From DATMRF01 sp035566435 (lineage in GTDB: Bacteria > Verrucomicrobiota > Verrucomicrobiia > Limisphaerales > UBA8199): DNA of 64,000 nt. The notes beneath the pieces are model-generated. The model did not search any database. It was not told the origin of the DNA and saw only the letters and a program-made list of their open reading frames with translations. Location: positions 179,042 through 243,041 of the forward strand of contig DATMRF010000117.1 of NCBI GenBank assembly GCA_035566435.1, given 5' to 3'. Of the stretch, positions 16,542 to 23,974 are shown one piece after another. Position numbers and translations under genes: made by a program. Position 1 is the first letter of the stretch. The number at the start of each line of letters is the position of its first letter.

Positions 16542-16826
16542 TCAGGGGGACTGGCTCTGAATCACAATCGATTCAAGAGTAACGGTTTTGGAGTCAAATG
16601 TGTAATAAATTACAAGGAGTTTTCCAGATCCGCGAATGGACGTGTGAAACACGTCGTAATTCGTTTCATCATCCGTAATCTGTTCCCCACAGTGCGCCAA
16701 ATACGAAAAGAACTGCTCCGCGCCCTCCATGATTTCTTCTGCTTCGCTTTGACTCGGAATTACTTTCTTCAGCTCCGAATCAAATGTCGTTGATCGGCGG
16801 ACCTTCCGATGATGTGGCTTATACAC
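16542..16826 (-). CDS. RelE/ParE-like putative toxin of a Panacea pair
   Basis: 94 aa. Its ATG lies 8 bp inside the end of the Panacea gene, which is the usual tight toxin-antitoxin arrangement. The sequence has an N-terminal basic strand (KVRRSTTFDSELKKV), a long amphipathic helix pair (EEIMEGAEQFFSYLAHCGEQI) and a C-terminal beta sheet (YDVFHTSIRGSGKLLVIYYTF, then VTLESIVIQ), the RelE/ParE order alpha-alpha-beta-beta-beta. No canonical RNase residues could be pinned down. Toxin identity is inferred from gene order and fold pattern. It could instead be a partner of unknown type. Confidence 0.55.
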   Translation of the reverse strand: MYKPHHRKVRRSTTFDSELKKVIPSQSEAEEIMEGAEQFFSYLAHCGEQITDDETNYDVFHTSIRGSGKLLVIYYTFDSKTVTLESIVIQSQSP

Positions 16827-17415
16827 CTGCTGGCTGTGCCCTTTTACCCAGCTTTTTGGCTAGTTGCTTGCCGTAAGAAATCAGTTTTTGTGAAAGCGGG
16901 GGCGTTTCAATGCCCCAAAATTCTTTGGTGTCAAACCGAACTGTTGAATAAGGTATCTTGGTTTTTTCTCCTTGAGCGAATGCCGCCACGTACCCAGCAA
17001 AACGATGCGACATTTCAGAAGTCTGAGTCCCATTCATTCCGCGCAGCTTATCAATTACTTCATTTACTATTGCAATGTCCTCTGCTCTAAGTTTTTTCAA
17101 ATCTGGCGGTCGCAAGGCAATCGGCTTTTTTTGCCGATGCGGCATCCCGACATCCAGAAGCTGATAAGCAAATTCTCCATCGGAGATCATTTTGTCTGTG
17201 ATCGGAAGCATTCGTTTTGGCGCCGGACCTTCTCTGAGAGCGAAATATTCTTGGCCGGTAATAGATTCTCCTCGCTTTAGATAGGACAGAAAGTCGGCGT
17301 AAAAAAGAATTTTGTTAAGCTTCACTGCGCCGAACCAAGTGTCATCAACGCTTTGAGTGCTTACGTAAAGTATAAGTTCCTTTAGTTTATCATCGTTAGG
17401 CAAAACGAGTTTCAT
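16819..17415 (-). CDS. Panacea-domain (DUF4065/SocA-GepA-like) antitoxin
   Basis: 198 aa. The Panacea signature is clear: LYVSTQSVDDTWFGAVKLNK, ILFYADFLSYLKRGESITGQ, then EYFALREGPAPKRMLP and near the C-terminus MSHRFAGYVAAFAQGEKTKI with PYSTVRF. Known members (SocA, GepA, PanA) neutralise unrelated toxins, sometimes by ClpXP delivery. It is the first gene of a four-gene block on the minus strand, 100 bp downstream of the transposase in the same direction. Its own promoter may lie in that gap, where a perfect TATAAT sits at 17468-17473. Confidence 0.85.
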   Translation of the reverse strand: MKLVLPNDDKLKELILYVSTQSVDDTWFGAVKLNKILFYADFLSYLKRGESITGQEYFALREGPAPKRMLPITDKMISDGEFAYQLLDVGMPHRQKKPIALRPPDLKKLRAEDIAIVNEVIDKLRGMNGTQTSEMSHRFAGYVAAFAQGEKTKIPYSTVRFDTKEFWGIETPPLSQKLISYGKQLAKKLGKRAQPAGV

Positions 17416-17467
17416 GCCTTAATCTAGCAACTTGAACCCGCAATGCAACAAATATGTAAGTCATTTA

Positions 17468-17473
17468 ATTATA
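17468..17473 (-). promoter_or_regulatory. candidate -10 element for the Panacea operon
   Basis: A perfect TATAAT on the minus strand about 53 bp before the Panacea ATG, in the AT-rich 100-bp gap after the transposase. A TTGAAA lies upstream (17495-17500) but the spacing of 21 bp is too long, so the -35 is uncertain. Confidence 0.35.
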
Positions 17474-17515
17474 GGTGTTTGGAATGCGTTATATTTTCAA
17501 TTCCGATGGCCTTTA

Positions 17516-18358
17516 TTACTCTCCACAGCGTTCGATCAATTCCGCCACCGTCCATTGATTACTCTCGATGCCCGCAGCCTGGGCCGGGGTCATTTTGACC
17601 GTGATATGCCGTTTGCAGAAATTGTAATACGCGAAATTGAGAGCGACCGCAGCTCGAAAATTCTCGAATTTCTTGCTGAATGCGTTGGTAAGCCGGGTGA
17701 GCCTGCGACAGTGCATCCGCAGGGTATGGTTCTGCTTTTCAACGTGCGAGGTCGAAATGCGTTCGATGTCCGGGCTGCCAAGCACAATCTTCGTTTCGGT
17801 CTTCACCACTTCCGCAGGACTGTACCGAGTAGCGGCTACCTTGAAATTACCCAAGTGCGAAACCGAGTAGGTTCTTACCACCTGCCCGAAATCCACTCCA
17901 TCACAGAAGACTTCGCCAGCGGTCTCCCGATATGCTGCCAATCCATCGGTGGACAGTTGGATACGGTGCGCCAACCTGCTCTCAAGGTCCCTCAGGAAAT
18001 GCTTGGCGTGAATCACGGTTCGTTGTCCGACCCAAAATGCCGGAATTAGCTTGGTGTCACGGGCCAGCGCAATGAACGTCCACACGTCCCCGATTCCATC
18101 CTGCCATTCCCAGGTCTTGGTCTGCTTCCTCTTTTTGCCGACGAATCCCCAAATCTCATCAATCTGAAAATCAGTGCTCTGGATGTTCCGCATCTTCTCA
18201 TCCTGAATCTTGGCGCACGCCTGCCCCACACGAACGCCAAGCCGCATAACCGTGTCTCGGTGGACGCTTAGCGTGCGCTCAACACTCCGGATGCTGCTGC
18301 CCTCGGCCAGCATGGAAATCGCCAGCACTTTCTTTTCAGTCGGAAGGTCATTTGCCAT
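17516..18358 (-). CDS. IS1-family transposase (single ORF)
   Basis: 280 aa from ATG 18358 (MANDLPTEKKVLAIS). The N-terminal helix-turn-helix reads MLAEGSSIRSVERTLSVHRD with TVMRLGVRVG. The DDE domain of the IS1 type follows: QIDEIWGFVGKKRKQ (first Asp), QLSTDGLAAYRE (second Asp) and HVEKQNHTLRMHCRRLTRLT (Glu region), ending in FAYYNFCKRH. All three acidic positions are present, so it should be active. It is encoded in one frame, unlike classical IS1 with its frameshift. It diverges from the P63C gene and reads toward the Panacea operon. Confidence 0.9.
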   Translation of the reverse strand: MANDLPTEKKVLAISMLAEGSSIRSVERTLSVHRDTVMRLGVRVGQACAKIQDEKMRNIQSTDFQIDEIWGFVGKKRKQTKTWEWQDGIGDVWTFIALARDTKLIPAFWVGQRTVIHAKHFLRDLESRLAHRIQLSTDGLAAYRETAGEVFCDGVDFGQVVRTYSVSHLGNFKVAATRYSPAEVVKTETKIVLGSPDIERISTSHVEKQNHTLRMHCRRLTRLTNAFSKKFENFRAAVALNFAYYNFCKRHITVKMTPAQAAGIESNQWTVAELIERCGE

Positions 18359-18451
18359 GATGTGAATTTGACAGAAGTCACTAGAACAAGCAAGCACTAT
18401 TTTTATTTATCTTTGTGCTTGCAACCAAGGACGCATGTGCGAAACTGAGTC

Positions 18452-19459
18452 ATGCTTACAGACGATTCAATTCAATCAATGGGCGGCAAAGCACGTGCTG
18501 AGTCCCTAAGCGATGAAGAGCGCGCTGAAATAGCCAAGAAGGCAGCGGAGGCCAGGTGGGGAATGCCGGTCGAAACTCACGCTGGCGAGCTTGATATCGG
18601 CGGAATCAAAATCCTGTGCCATGTTCTTAGTGATGGCACGCGGTTGGTTAGTCAAGAAGGCGTGAACCGTGGCCTTGGAAGACGGGGTAGGCCGAAGGCC
18701 AAACATGAGGAAAATCGAGGTCTTCAACTTCCGGTGTTCTTACAGGCAAATAACTTGGAACCATTTGTTCCACAAGTGGATATGGATGTCTTCAAACCGA
18801 TTAGGTTCAAGCGCAGGCTTGGCGGTCCTTACTCTGTTGGGTATCGGGCAGAGGTTTTACCAAAGGCTTGCAATGTGTTTTTAGACGCGAAGGAGGCCGG
18901 TGCCTTAGTTGCGTCGCAATTAGCTACAGCCGAGCGGTGCAAAATTCTTTCTCGTGGACTCAGTGAGGTAGGCATTATTGCTCTTGTTGATGAGGCAACT
19001 GGCTATCAGGAGGTCAGGGATAGGCTGGCCCTTCAAAAAATCCTAGAGAAGTTTATCAGCAAAGAATTGTTGAAATGGGCTAAACGTTTTCCTGATGATT
19101 TTTATAAAGAAATGTTCCGGCTAAAAAGCTGGCAGTGGCAGGGGATGAAGATCAACCGGCCATCGGTTGTTGGCCACTATACCAATGATATCATTTATGA
19201 CCGCCTTGCGCCGGGTGTGCTTGATGAACTGCGCCAAATAAATCCCCCCGATGAAGCAGGACACAGAAAACACAAACATCACCAGTGGCTTACAAAAGAT
19301 GTCGGCCATCCAAAACTGAGAGACCATTTGAGCGGCGTATTGGCCCTTATGCGGGCCTCGCAGTCTTGGGATCAGTTCAAACGAATGATTGATCGCGCCT
19401 TCCCGAAAATGAACACAACCATGATGCTGCCCTTTTCAGCCGACGAAGACGCCGTGTAA
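18452..19459 (+). CDS. P63C domain-containing protein
   Basis: 335 aa. The N-terminus has the typical lead GGKARAESLSDEERAEIAKK, AAEARWG, as in many plasmid- and phage-borne proteins with the P63C domain (about residues 195-320; ISKELLKWAKRFPDDFYKEM, then YDRLAPGVLDELRQINP and HQWLTKDVGHPKLRDHL). Function is unknown; the domain was first noted in phage proteins. It starts 93 bp from the divergent transposase and is a passenger of the transposon. AT-rich codons here contrast with the host genes. Confidence 0.85.
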   Translation: MLTDDSIQSMGGKARAESLSDEERAEIAKKAAEARWGMPVETHAGELDIGGIKILCHVLSDGTRLVSQEGVNRGLGRRGRPKAKHEENRGLQLPVFLQANNLEPFVPQVDMDVFKPIRFKRRLGGPYSVGYRAEVLPKACNVFLDAKEAGALVASQLATAERCKILSRGLSEVGIIALVDEATGYQEVRDRLALQKILEKFISKELLKWAKRFPDDFYKEMFRLKSWQWQGMKINRPSVVGHYTNDIIYDRLAPGVLDELRQINPPDEAGHRKHKHHQWLTKDVGHPKLRDHLSGVLALMRASQSWDQFKRMIDRAFPKMNTTMMLPFSADEDAV

Positions 19460-19466
19460 GGGGGAA

Positions 19467-19535
19467 TGGGGGTGGCGGGAAGCTGCTGGCGGCTCTACAT
19501 CCAACCGGCACCCGGTTCGACGCCGGGCACCCCCA
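19467..19535 (+). other. tRNA-like 3' domain (acceptor plus T-arm geometry), probably a remnant
   Basis: TGGGGGTG (19467-19474) can pair perfectly with CACCCCCA (19528-19535). Directly inside the 3' strand is an ideal T-arm: CCCGG (19511-19515), loop TTCGACG, CCGGG (19523-19527), with no spacer before the acceptor strand, exactly as in tRNA or tmRNA. The 36 nt between acceptor and T-arm are too few and do not fold into a clear anticodon arm; only a 3-bp D-like stem (AGC/GCT) is seen. No CCA follows. A remnant of a tRNA or tmRNA carried by the element, or a mimic, are the options. Confidence 0.4.
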
Positions 19536-19603
19536 AAACCAGCGTAATCCAAAACACCCCAAAAGCAACACTGTTTTACCGAGGAATTTTGAAAAATCTC
19601 ACT

Positions 19604-19622
19604 TTCAAATTAGGACACTACC
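19604..19622 (-). repeat. right terminal inverted repeat of the transposon
   Basis: TTCAAATTAGGACACTACC, the exact reverse complement of the left repeat at 16084-16102, followed at once by the TCGTCACG duplication. Confidence 0.9.
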
Positions 19623-19630
19623 TCGTCACG
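19623..19630. repeat. right target-site duplication (TCGTCACG)
   Basis: Exact copy of 16076-16083. Removing the element and one copy restores a continuous host sequence that reads into the palindrome at 19632. Confidence 0.85.
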
Positions 19631-19631
19631 T

Positions 19632-19649
19632 GTCACCAGTACTGGTGAC
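19632..19649. repeat. 18-bp perfect palindrome beside the insertion site
   Basis: GTCACCAGTACTGGTGAC. In the pre-insertion host it would have been framed by CCCGTC (now 16072-16077) and GACGGG (19658-19663), which are complementary, suggesting a larger cruciform that the transposon split. It may be an operator or a hot spot for insertion. Confidence 0.6.
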
Positions 19650-19659
19650 TGGCAGCGGA

Positions 19660-19823
19660 CGGGGGTTCCTTTAGAGTAATGGCGTGTTGACGATGCAAAA
19701 ACGCATTAATCAGACCGTGTGTGGCTGATGGGCGTAATGTCTGCGGCGCCGCATCGATGACGATTTAGTTGGTTCTCATTGTAGAATGTGCGGAAAGACC
19801 GGGTTCAAGCCCGGTCTTTTTGT
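19660..19823 (+). ncRNA. candidate small RNA ending in an orphan terminator
   Basis: No gene occupies 19623-19940, yet a strong plus-strand terminator stands at 19794-19823 with no CDS to serve. The region before it has structured pieces, for instance the 12-bp palindrome TGCGGCGCCGCA and a TTGACG that could be a -35 box near 19687. A short unannotated transcript is the simplest reading. The 5' end is a guess. Confidence 0.25.
19794..19823 (+). terminator. Rho-independent terminator, orphan
   Basis: AAAGACCGGG (19794-19803), 6-nt loop, CCCGGTCTTT (19810-19819) and a run of T on the plus strand. The ten-base stem is perfect. The nearest plus-strand gene is P63C, inside the transposon. Confidence 0.7.
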
Positions 19824-19940
19824 TTGTAAATAGCGTTTGCGCCAAGTGGGCGCGGGATTCCATTCCCGCGAAAGCCCGAAGTAGGTGGCGAACGACCGGC
19901 CACAACACTCGAGGGGTACTTCCTCCTCCGAGCGCTAGGT

Positions 19941-21335
19941 TCAAACTCCCCTTGGAAGCCTCACCGAAAACTCTGACCCTTCATTTACCTTGCTGGACAC
20001 CCCCACCTTGCCACCGTGGGCCTGCACAACCGCTTTAACCAGGCTGAGACCCAAGCCTAGTCCACGCTGAGACCGGCTCTTGTCCGCACGATAAAGCCGG
20101 GCCCAGATTCTATCCTGCTCTTCCGGCGGCACCCCGATGCCCGTATCATGGAAGATGACGAGAGCCTCGGCCGCCGTACACTGCACCGCTATGGTCACCT
20201 GGCCGCCCTCAGGCGTGTATTTAATCGCGTTGTCCAAAAGGTTGGCAAAGACCTGGCGCATGCGGGAGCGGTCCACGAGCGCTTCGCAGCCCGCTGGCAA
20301 CTCGGTCTTGACGCTGATTTTCTTCTCTTCGGCCACATACTCATAGAGCTCGACCGTTTCACGGACCAGTTGGCAGAGGTCCGCCCGTTCCCGCTGCAGC
20401 TTCATCATGCCCGCCTCGGCTTCCGCGATGTCCATCAGGGTATTGAGCATGCTCAGCACGCGCTCGGATTCTTCGACGCAATCGGCTAGCGCCTCGCGAG
20501 CCGCCGCCGGTTCGGCTTCTTTTTGCAGCGCGACTTCCGCCGTGCCGCGCAGGCGCGCCAGCGGAGTGCGCAGGTCGTGCGCCACGTTGTCGAGCGATTC
20601 GCGCATCGCCCGGATCAGCGCCTGGTTTTTGTCGAGCAAGGCATTGAAGAGTTCGACCAGCTCATCCAGTTCATCGTCGGATTTGCGCACGGGCACACGC
20701 GCATCGAGTTCGCCGGTGCGGATGATGGACCGGGCGGTGGCAATGATTTGGCGGATTGGCTGCATGGCGCGGTGTGCGAAAAACGCGCCCGCCACGAATC
20801 CCAGCAGTACAGTCGCCCCGCCAGTGAGGAAAAAAGCGCGGCGAATCGGGTTCAAAAGCGCTTCCCGGCTATTTGTCGTGCTGCCCATTTGGAGTGCCCA
20901 CCCGTTGGGCAGCTCAATCCGGCCGAGCAGGAAATCCCTTTCCGCGTTCTGAGGGATGCGGATGACTTTTTCCTTCAACAGACCACCCCAGCCGGGGACG
21001 TCCTTAAACGAGACCCAATCGTCTGGTTCGCTAATGTTCACATGCAGGTTGGCGGAAGCGTTCACAAGGCGCAAAAACATCGTCCTTTGCACGGCGGGAG
21101 GCTGGTCGCGTGCCCACTCACGCAGCGCGCCGGGGCCGCCCGCTTCATAGACCGTTGCGGCTTCTTTCAGCCTGGCTTCGAGCACCTCCAAATCCTTTTT
21201 CCCGACCGCAGCGGCCAGGAGATAGTAGGCAAGCGCCAGCACCGCCGCGGTGCTCAGGGTGAAAACCAGCGCGTACCACAGGCTCAGCCGGACGCCGATG
21301 TTCCGGCTCAGAGGATCAAGCAGGCCGGAGGACAT
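19941..21335 (-). CDS. membrane sensor histidine kinase
   Basis: 464 aa from ATG 21335 (GTG 21344 is possible). Layout: membrane helix 1 (LWYALVFTLSTAAVLALAYYL), periplasmic domain of about 130 aa, membrane helix 2 (FFLTGGATVLLGFVAGAFF), HAMP (MQPIRQIIATARSI), the H-box NVAHDLRTPLARLRG with the phosphorylated His, the N-box LLDNAIKYTP, the G1 box HDTGIGVPPEEQ and the G2 box GLGLGLSLVKAVVQAHGG. It overlaps the end of the response-regulator gene by 20 bp, so the two are co-translated. The CusS/QseC-like type and the neighbouring htrA suggest envelope stress or metal sensing. The signal is unknown. Confidence 0.9.
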   Translation of the reverse strand: MSSGLLDPLSRNIGVRLSLWYALVFTLSTAAVLALAYYLLAAAVGKKDLEVLEARLKEAATVYEAGGPGALREWARDQPPAVQRTMFLRLVNASANLHVNISEPDDWVSFKDVPGWGGLLKEKVIRIPQNAERDFLLGRIELPNGWALQMGSTTNSREALLNPIRRAFFLTGGATVLLGFVAGAFFAHRAMQPIRQIIATARSIIRTGELDARVPVRKSDDELDELVELFNALLDKNQALIRAMRESLDNVAHDLRTPLARLRGTAEVALQKEAEPAAAREALADCVEESERVLSMLNTLMDIAEAEAGMMKLQRERADLCQLVRETVELYEYVAEEKKISVKTELPAGCEALVDRSRMRQVFANLLDNAIKYTPEGGQVTIAVQCTAAEALVIFHDTGIGVPPEEQDRIWARLYRADKSRSQRGLGLGLSLVKAVVQAHGGKVGVSSKVNEGSEFSVRLPRGV

Positions 21336-21984
21336 AGCCGACACCCCGGAGCGTATGAATCATCGCTCTGTCCTGGTCCACCTTGCTGCGCAGCCGATGC
21401 ACCAGCACATCGACGACGTTCGTCTGCGGATCGAAACTGTAGTCGAAAATATGTTCGAGAATCATGGTCTTGGTGACCGGCCGATTGGCATTGCGCATCA
21501 GATATTCCAGCAATGCGAACTCGCGTGGTTGGAGCTCGATTGTTTTCCCGGCGCGCTGCGCTTCGCGCGTCAGCAGGTCGAGCGACAGGTCCCCCACCGC
21601 GAGCCGCGTCGGCTCCGGCGCCTGGGTGGCGCGGCGGATCAGGGCCTGCACGCGTGCAAGCAGCTCGGAAAACGCGAAGGGCTTCGTTAGGTAATCGTCC
21701 CCGCCGGCCTGCAACCCTCGCACCCGGTCGTCCACAGTAGCCTTCGCGCTGAGGATCAACACCGGCGTTCGCGTGCCCCCGGCCCGCAACTGCTGAATCA
21801 GACTCAAGCCGTCGAGCTTCGGCAGCATGATATCTACGATGGCGGAATCGTACGCGACCGTCTGGGCGTGCATTAATCCATCGTCGCCGTCACTGGCGTG
21901 GTCCACCGCGAAGCCGCTTTGCTTTAGCCCATTAACCACGAACGAGGCGATTTTCTTGTCGTCCTCCACCACCAGGATTCGCAT
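21316..21984 (-). CDS. OmpR/PhoB-family response regulator
   Basis: 222 aa from ATG 21984 (MRILVVEDD); an in-frame ATG at 21996 would add four residues. Receiver domain: acidic pocket EDD, phosphorylated Asp in AIVDIMLPKLDG, Thr/Ser in LILSAKATVDD and Lys in DDYLTKPFAF. The C-terminal winged helix is LQPREFALLEYLMRNANRPV, then MILEHIFDYSFDPQTNVVDV and HVHRLRSKVD-like ending. It binds DNA as a dimer when phosphorylated by the overlapping kinase. It lies 208 bp downstream of htrA on the same strand, behind that gene's terminator, so it probably has its own promoter. Confidence 0.92.
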   Translation of the reverse strand: MRILVVEDDKKIASFVVNGLKQSGFAVDHASDGDDGLMHAQTVAYDSAIVDIMLPKLDGLSLIQQLRAGGTRTPVLILSAKATVDDRVRGLQAGGDDYLTKPFAFSELLARVQALIRRATQAPEPTRLAVGDLSLDLLTREAQRAGKTIELQPREFALLEYLMRNANRPVTKTMILEHIFDYSFDPQTNVVDVLVHRLRSKVDQDRAMIHTLRGVGYVLRPA

Positions 21985-22121
21985 GGTTTCAAACATAAAA
22001 GAACAGCCTGAAAGTGGATAGGACGAAAATGGATTGGCGGATTCGTGGATGGTTGGAGTGATTGAGTGGGACAGAGGAGGTACTTGGGCGGTCGCCTGGG
22101 ATCATTCAAAAATCAAAAACC

Positions 22122-22172
22122 AAAAATTAAACGGGCTCTCCCGCACCGGAGTGCCATCGGCGCAGGAGAGCC
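22122..22172 (-). terminator. Rho-independent terminator of the htrA/degQ gene
   Basis: On the minus strand the stem GGCTCTCC (22165-22172) pairs with GGAGAGCC (22134-22141), with further pairing inside (GCGCC with GGTGC), followed by CGTTTAATTTTT. It starts about 20 bp past the protease stop and separates it from the two-component genes. Confidence 0.6.
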
Positions 22173-22192
22173 TTTTGCAGCGAGCGGGCAAT

Positions 22193-23704
22193 TCAGCCCG
22201 CTTTGCTTTCGTCCACCACCACCCAGTGGCTGTTGCCGTCGCGCCAAACTCGCAGCAATGTGGTTTTATCTTTTACATTCTCGGTCAGGTTCACCGCTTC
22301 TTCGGCGCTCTTGACCGGCTTGCGATTGATTTCCTGGATCACGTCGCCGGGCTGGAGGCCTGCTTCCGCCGAGGCCGAGTTGGGATCCACGTCAGTCACC
22401 ACCACGCCGTTGACGTGGTTCGGCACTTGAAACTGCTGGCGGGCGCCATTGTCCAGGTCGGCCACTCCCACCCCGTTGAGCGTGCCGCTGTCGGCGCTCT
22501 TGCCGTTATCGTTCTTGGCGATTTGCTCTGTGCCCGGCAATTCCTTCACCGCGACTTCGAGCGTCTTCGTTGTGCCGTCGCGGAGAATCTTCACTGGAAC
22601 GGTCTCACCCGGTTTCGCGCGGGCAACTTCGAGCTTCAGGTGACTGCTATCCGTCACTTGTTTGCCGTTAAAGTTGAGGATGATGTCCCCGCTCTTGAGA
22701 CCCGCCTTCTCGGCTGGACTCTTCGGCGTTACATCGTCCACGAGTGCGCCTTTGGCGTCCTTGAGCCCGAATGCCTTGCCCAGAACCGGAGTGACGTCTC
22801 GGATCATAACGCCGAGGTAACCGCGCGTAACGTGGCCGTCCTTGACCAGGTTTTCCATGACATCCCGCGCCAAATTGGTCGGGATTGCAAAACCGATGCC
22901 CTGGTTGCCGCCGCTCCGGCTCAAGATGGCGGTGTTAATGCCGATCAAGCGGCCTTCCGCGTCCACCAAAGCGCCGCCGGAATTGCCCGGATTAATCGCC
23001 GCGTCGGTTTGGATGAAGTCTTCGTAGTCCAATCCCAGCGTGCTGGCTCGGCCGGTCGCGCTTACGATGCCAGTGGTTACCGTCTGGCCGATCCCGAAAG
23101 GATTGCCGACGGCCAGCACCACATCCCCCACCTCCACCTTATCGCTATCGGCCATCGGAACCGCTGGCAAATCCTTGGCGTCGATCTTAATGACCGCCAC
23201 ATCGCTCTTCGGGTCGCGGCCGATGACTCTGGCTGTAAACTCGCGCCCGTCCTGCAGCGCCACTTTCACCTCGTCCGCCCCATCAACGACGTGGTTGTTC
23301 GTGAGAATGTAACCGTCCTTCGTGACGACCACGCCCGAGCCGATGCCCTCCTGGCGAGGAGCCTGCAGGCTGCGCCGAGGCATGCGCCCCTGGGGTTGGT
23401 CTCCAAAGAACCGTCGTAGCAAGTCGTCCATTTGGCCACCCGGCGGCCCGTTGAACGACATGTTGCGCACTTTCGTGGTTGTAAAGATCTTCACGACTCC
23501 CGGCGCCACTTTCTTGACCACGGGCGCGAAGCTCGTGTGGCCGCCGATTTCTCGCGGGATTGGCGTCTGGTCCACGGGCGGAGCGGTGAATTGTTCTGCC
23601 TTGGGTTTTTGCGTAAACGCAACGGCGGAACCGGCCAGCACGAGCGCCCCGCCCAGGGCCAGCGCCGTCACTCGATTCCCCAAATGATGGAATATCCGTT
23701 TCAT
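22193..23704 (-). CDS. degQ: periplasmic HtrA/DegQ-type serine protease with two PDZ domains
   Basis: 503 aa. Signal or membrane-anchor segment at residues 10-30 (VTALALGGALVLAGSAVAF). The trypsin-like domain holds the triad His138 (LTNNHVVDG), Asp168 (SDVAVIKID) and Ser242 (NPGNSGGALV). PDZ1 spans about 300-385 (VTRGYLGVMIRDVTP, then KSGDIILNFNGK) and PDZ2 about 415-500 (VDPNSASAEAGLQPGDVIQE). Degrades or refolds misfolded envelope proteins. The two-component pair downstream suggests an envelope-stress circuit like CpxRA or MucD, although it is inferred from position only. The name degQ is used for the family, not for proven orthology. Confidence 0.93.
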   Translation of the reverse strand: MKRIFHHLGNRVTALALGGALVLAGSAVAFTQKPKAEQFTAPPVDQTPIPREIGGHTSFAPVVKKVAPGVVKIFTTTKVRNMSFNGPPGGQMDDLLRRFFGDQPQGRMPRRSLQAPRQEGIGSGVVVTKDGYILTNNHVVDGADEVKVALQDGREFTARVIGRDPKSDVAVIKIDAKDLPAVPMADSDKVEVGDVVLAVGNPFGIGQTVTTGIVSATGRASTLGLDYEDFIQTDAAINPGNSGGALVDAEGRLIGINTAILSRSGGNQGIGFAIPTNLARDVMENLVKDGHVTRGYLGVMIRDVTPVLGKAFGLKDAKGALVDDVTPKSPAEKAGLKSGDIILNFNGKQVTDSSHLKLEVARAKPGETVPVKILRDGTTKTLEVAVKELPGTEQIAKNDNGKSADSGTLNGVGVADLDNGARQQFQVPNHVNGVVVTDVDPNSASAEAGLQPGDVIQEINRKPVKSAEEAVNLTENVKDKTTLLRVWRDGNSHWVVVDESKAG

Positions 23705-23974
23705 AATCTTTGTTCGTCAATTGATTGAGTGTTGATTCTTTTCAAATAATCTCTGAACCAATTGACACCATCGGCATGACAGGAGCCTTTCGGTTGAATT
23801 ACAGATTTGAAAGGAATGTGACGGGCGAGCAACGGGGCGATGGAGGGTTGGGGTGAGCAAGCAGGTGGTGGTTGAGAGTTGAGGGACCGGCGCCGGTAGT
23901 GGGGTAAACCGCTTGAGCGCGCATCGGACTCGGCTCCGGCTTTACCGGGCGCGGGATTCCAATGCCGCGATTTC
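23705..23974. other. intergenic stretch between htrA and the alcohol dehydrogenase
   Basis: About 270 bases. The half next to htrA is AT-rich and must carry its promoter; the rest is GC-rich with no gene. Nothing else was recognised. Confidence 0.4.

Larger units (their letters stand above)
16084..19622. mobile_element. 3.54-kb IS1-type unit transposon carrying a Panacea operon and a P63C gene
   Basis: Bounded by 19-bp perfect inverted repeats (16084-16102 and 19604-19622) and 8-bp target duplications. Inside are an IS1-family DDE transposase on the minus strand, downstream of it on the same strand a four-gene Panacea operon, and on the plus strand a P63C gene and a tRNA-like 3' end. The Panacea and P63C parts look visibly richer in A and T than the host. 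The intact ends and complete transposase suggest fairly recent insertion. It landed beside an 18-bp perfect palindrome in the host. Confidence 0.88.

Noticed and set aside
19467..19535. A functional tRNA gene
   Set aside because: No anticodon arm and too few bases between acceptor and T-arm.
1069..19650. CTGGTGACTGG near 1070 and 19642 as a shared operator
   Set aside because: Only 11 bases match and the flanks differ; likely coincidence.
22034..23419. 461-aa open frame opposite degQ
   Set aside because: Antisense shadow of a well-supported protease; no domain and composition typical of high-GC antisense frames.
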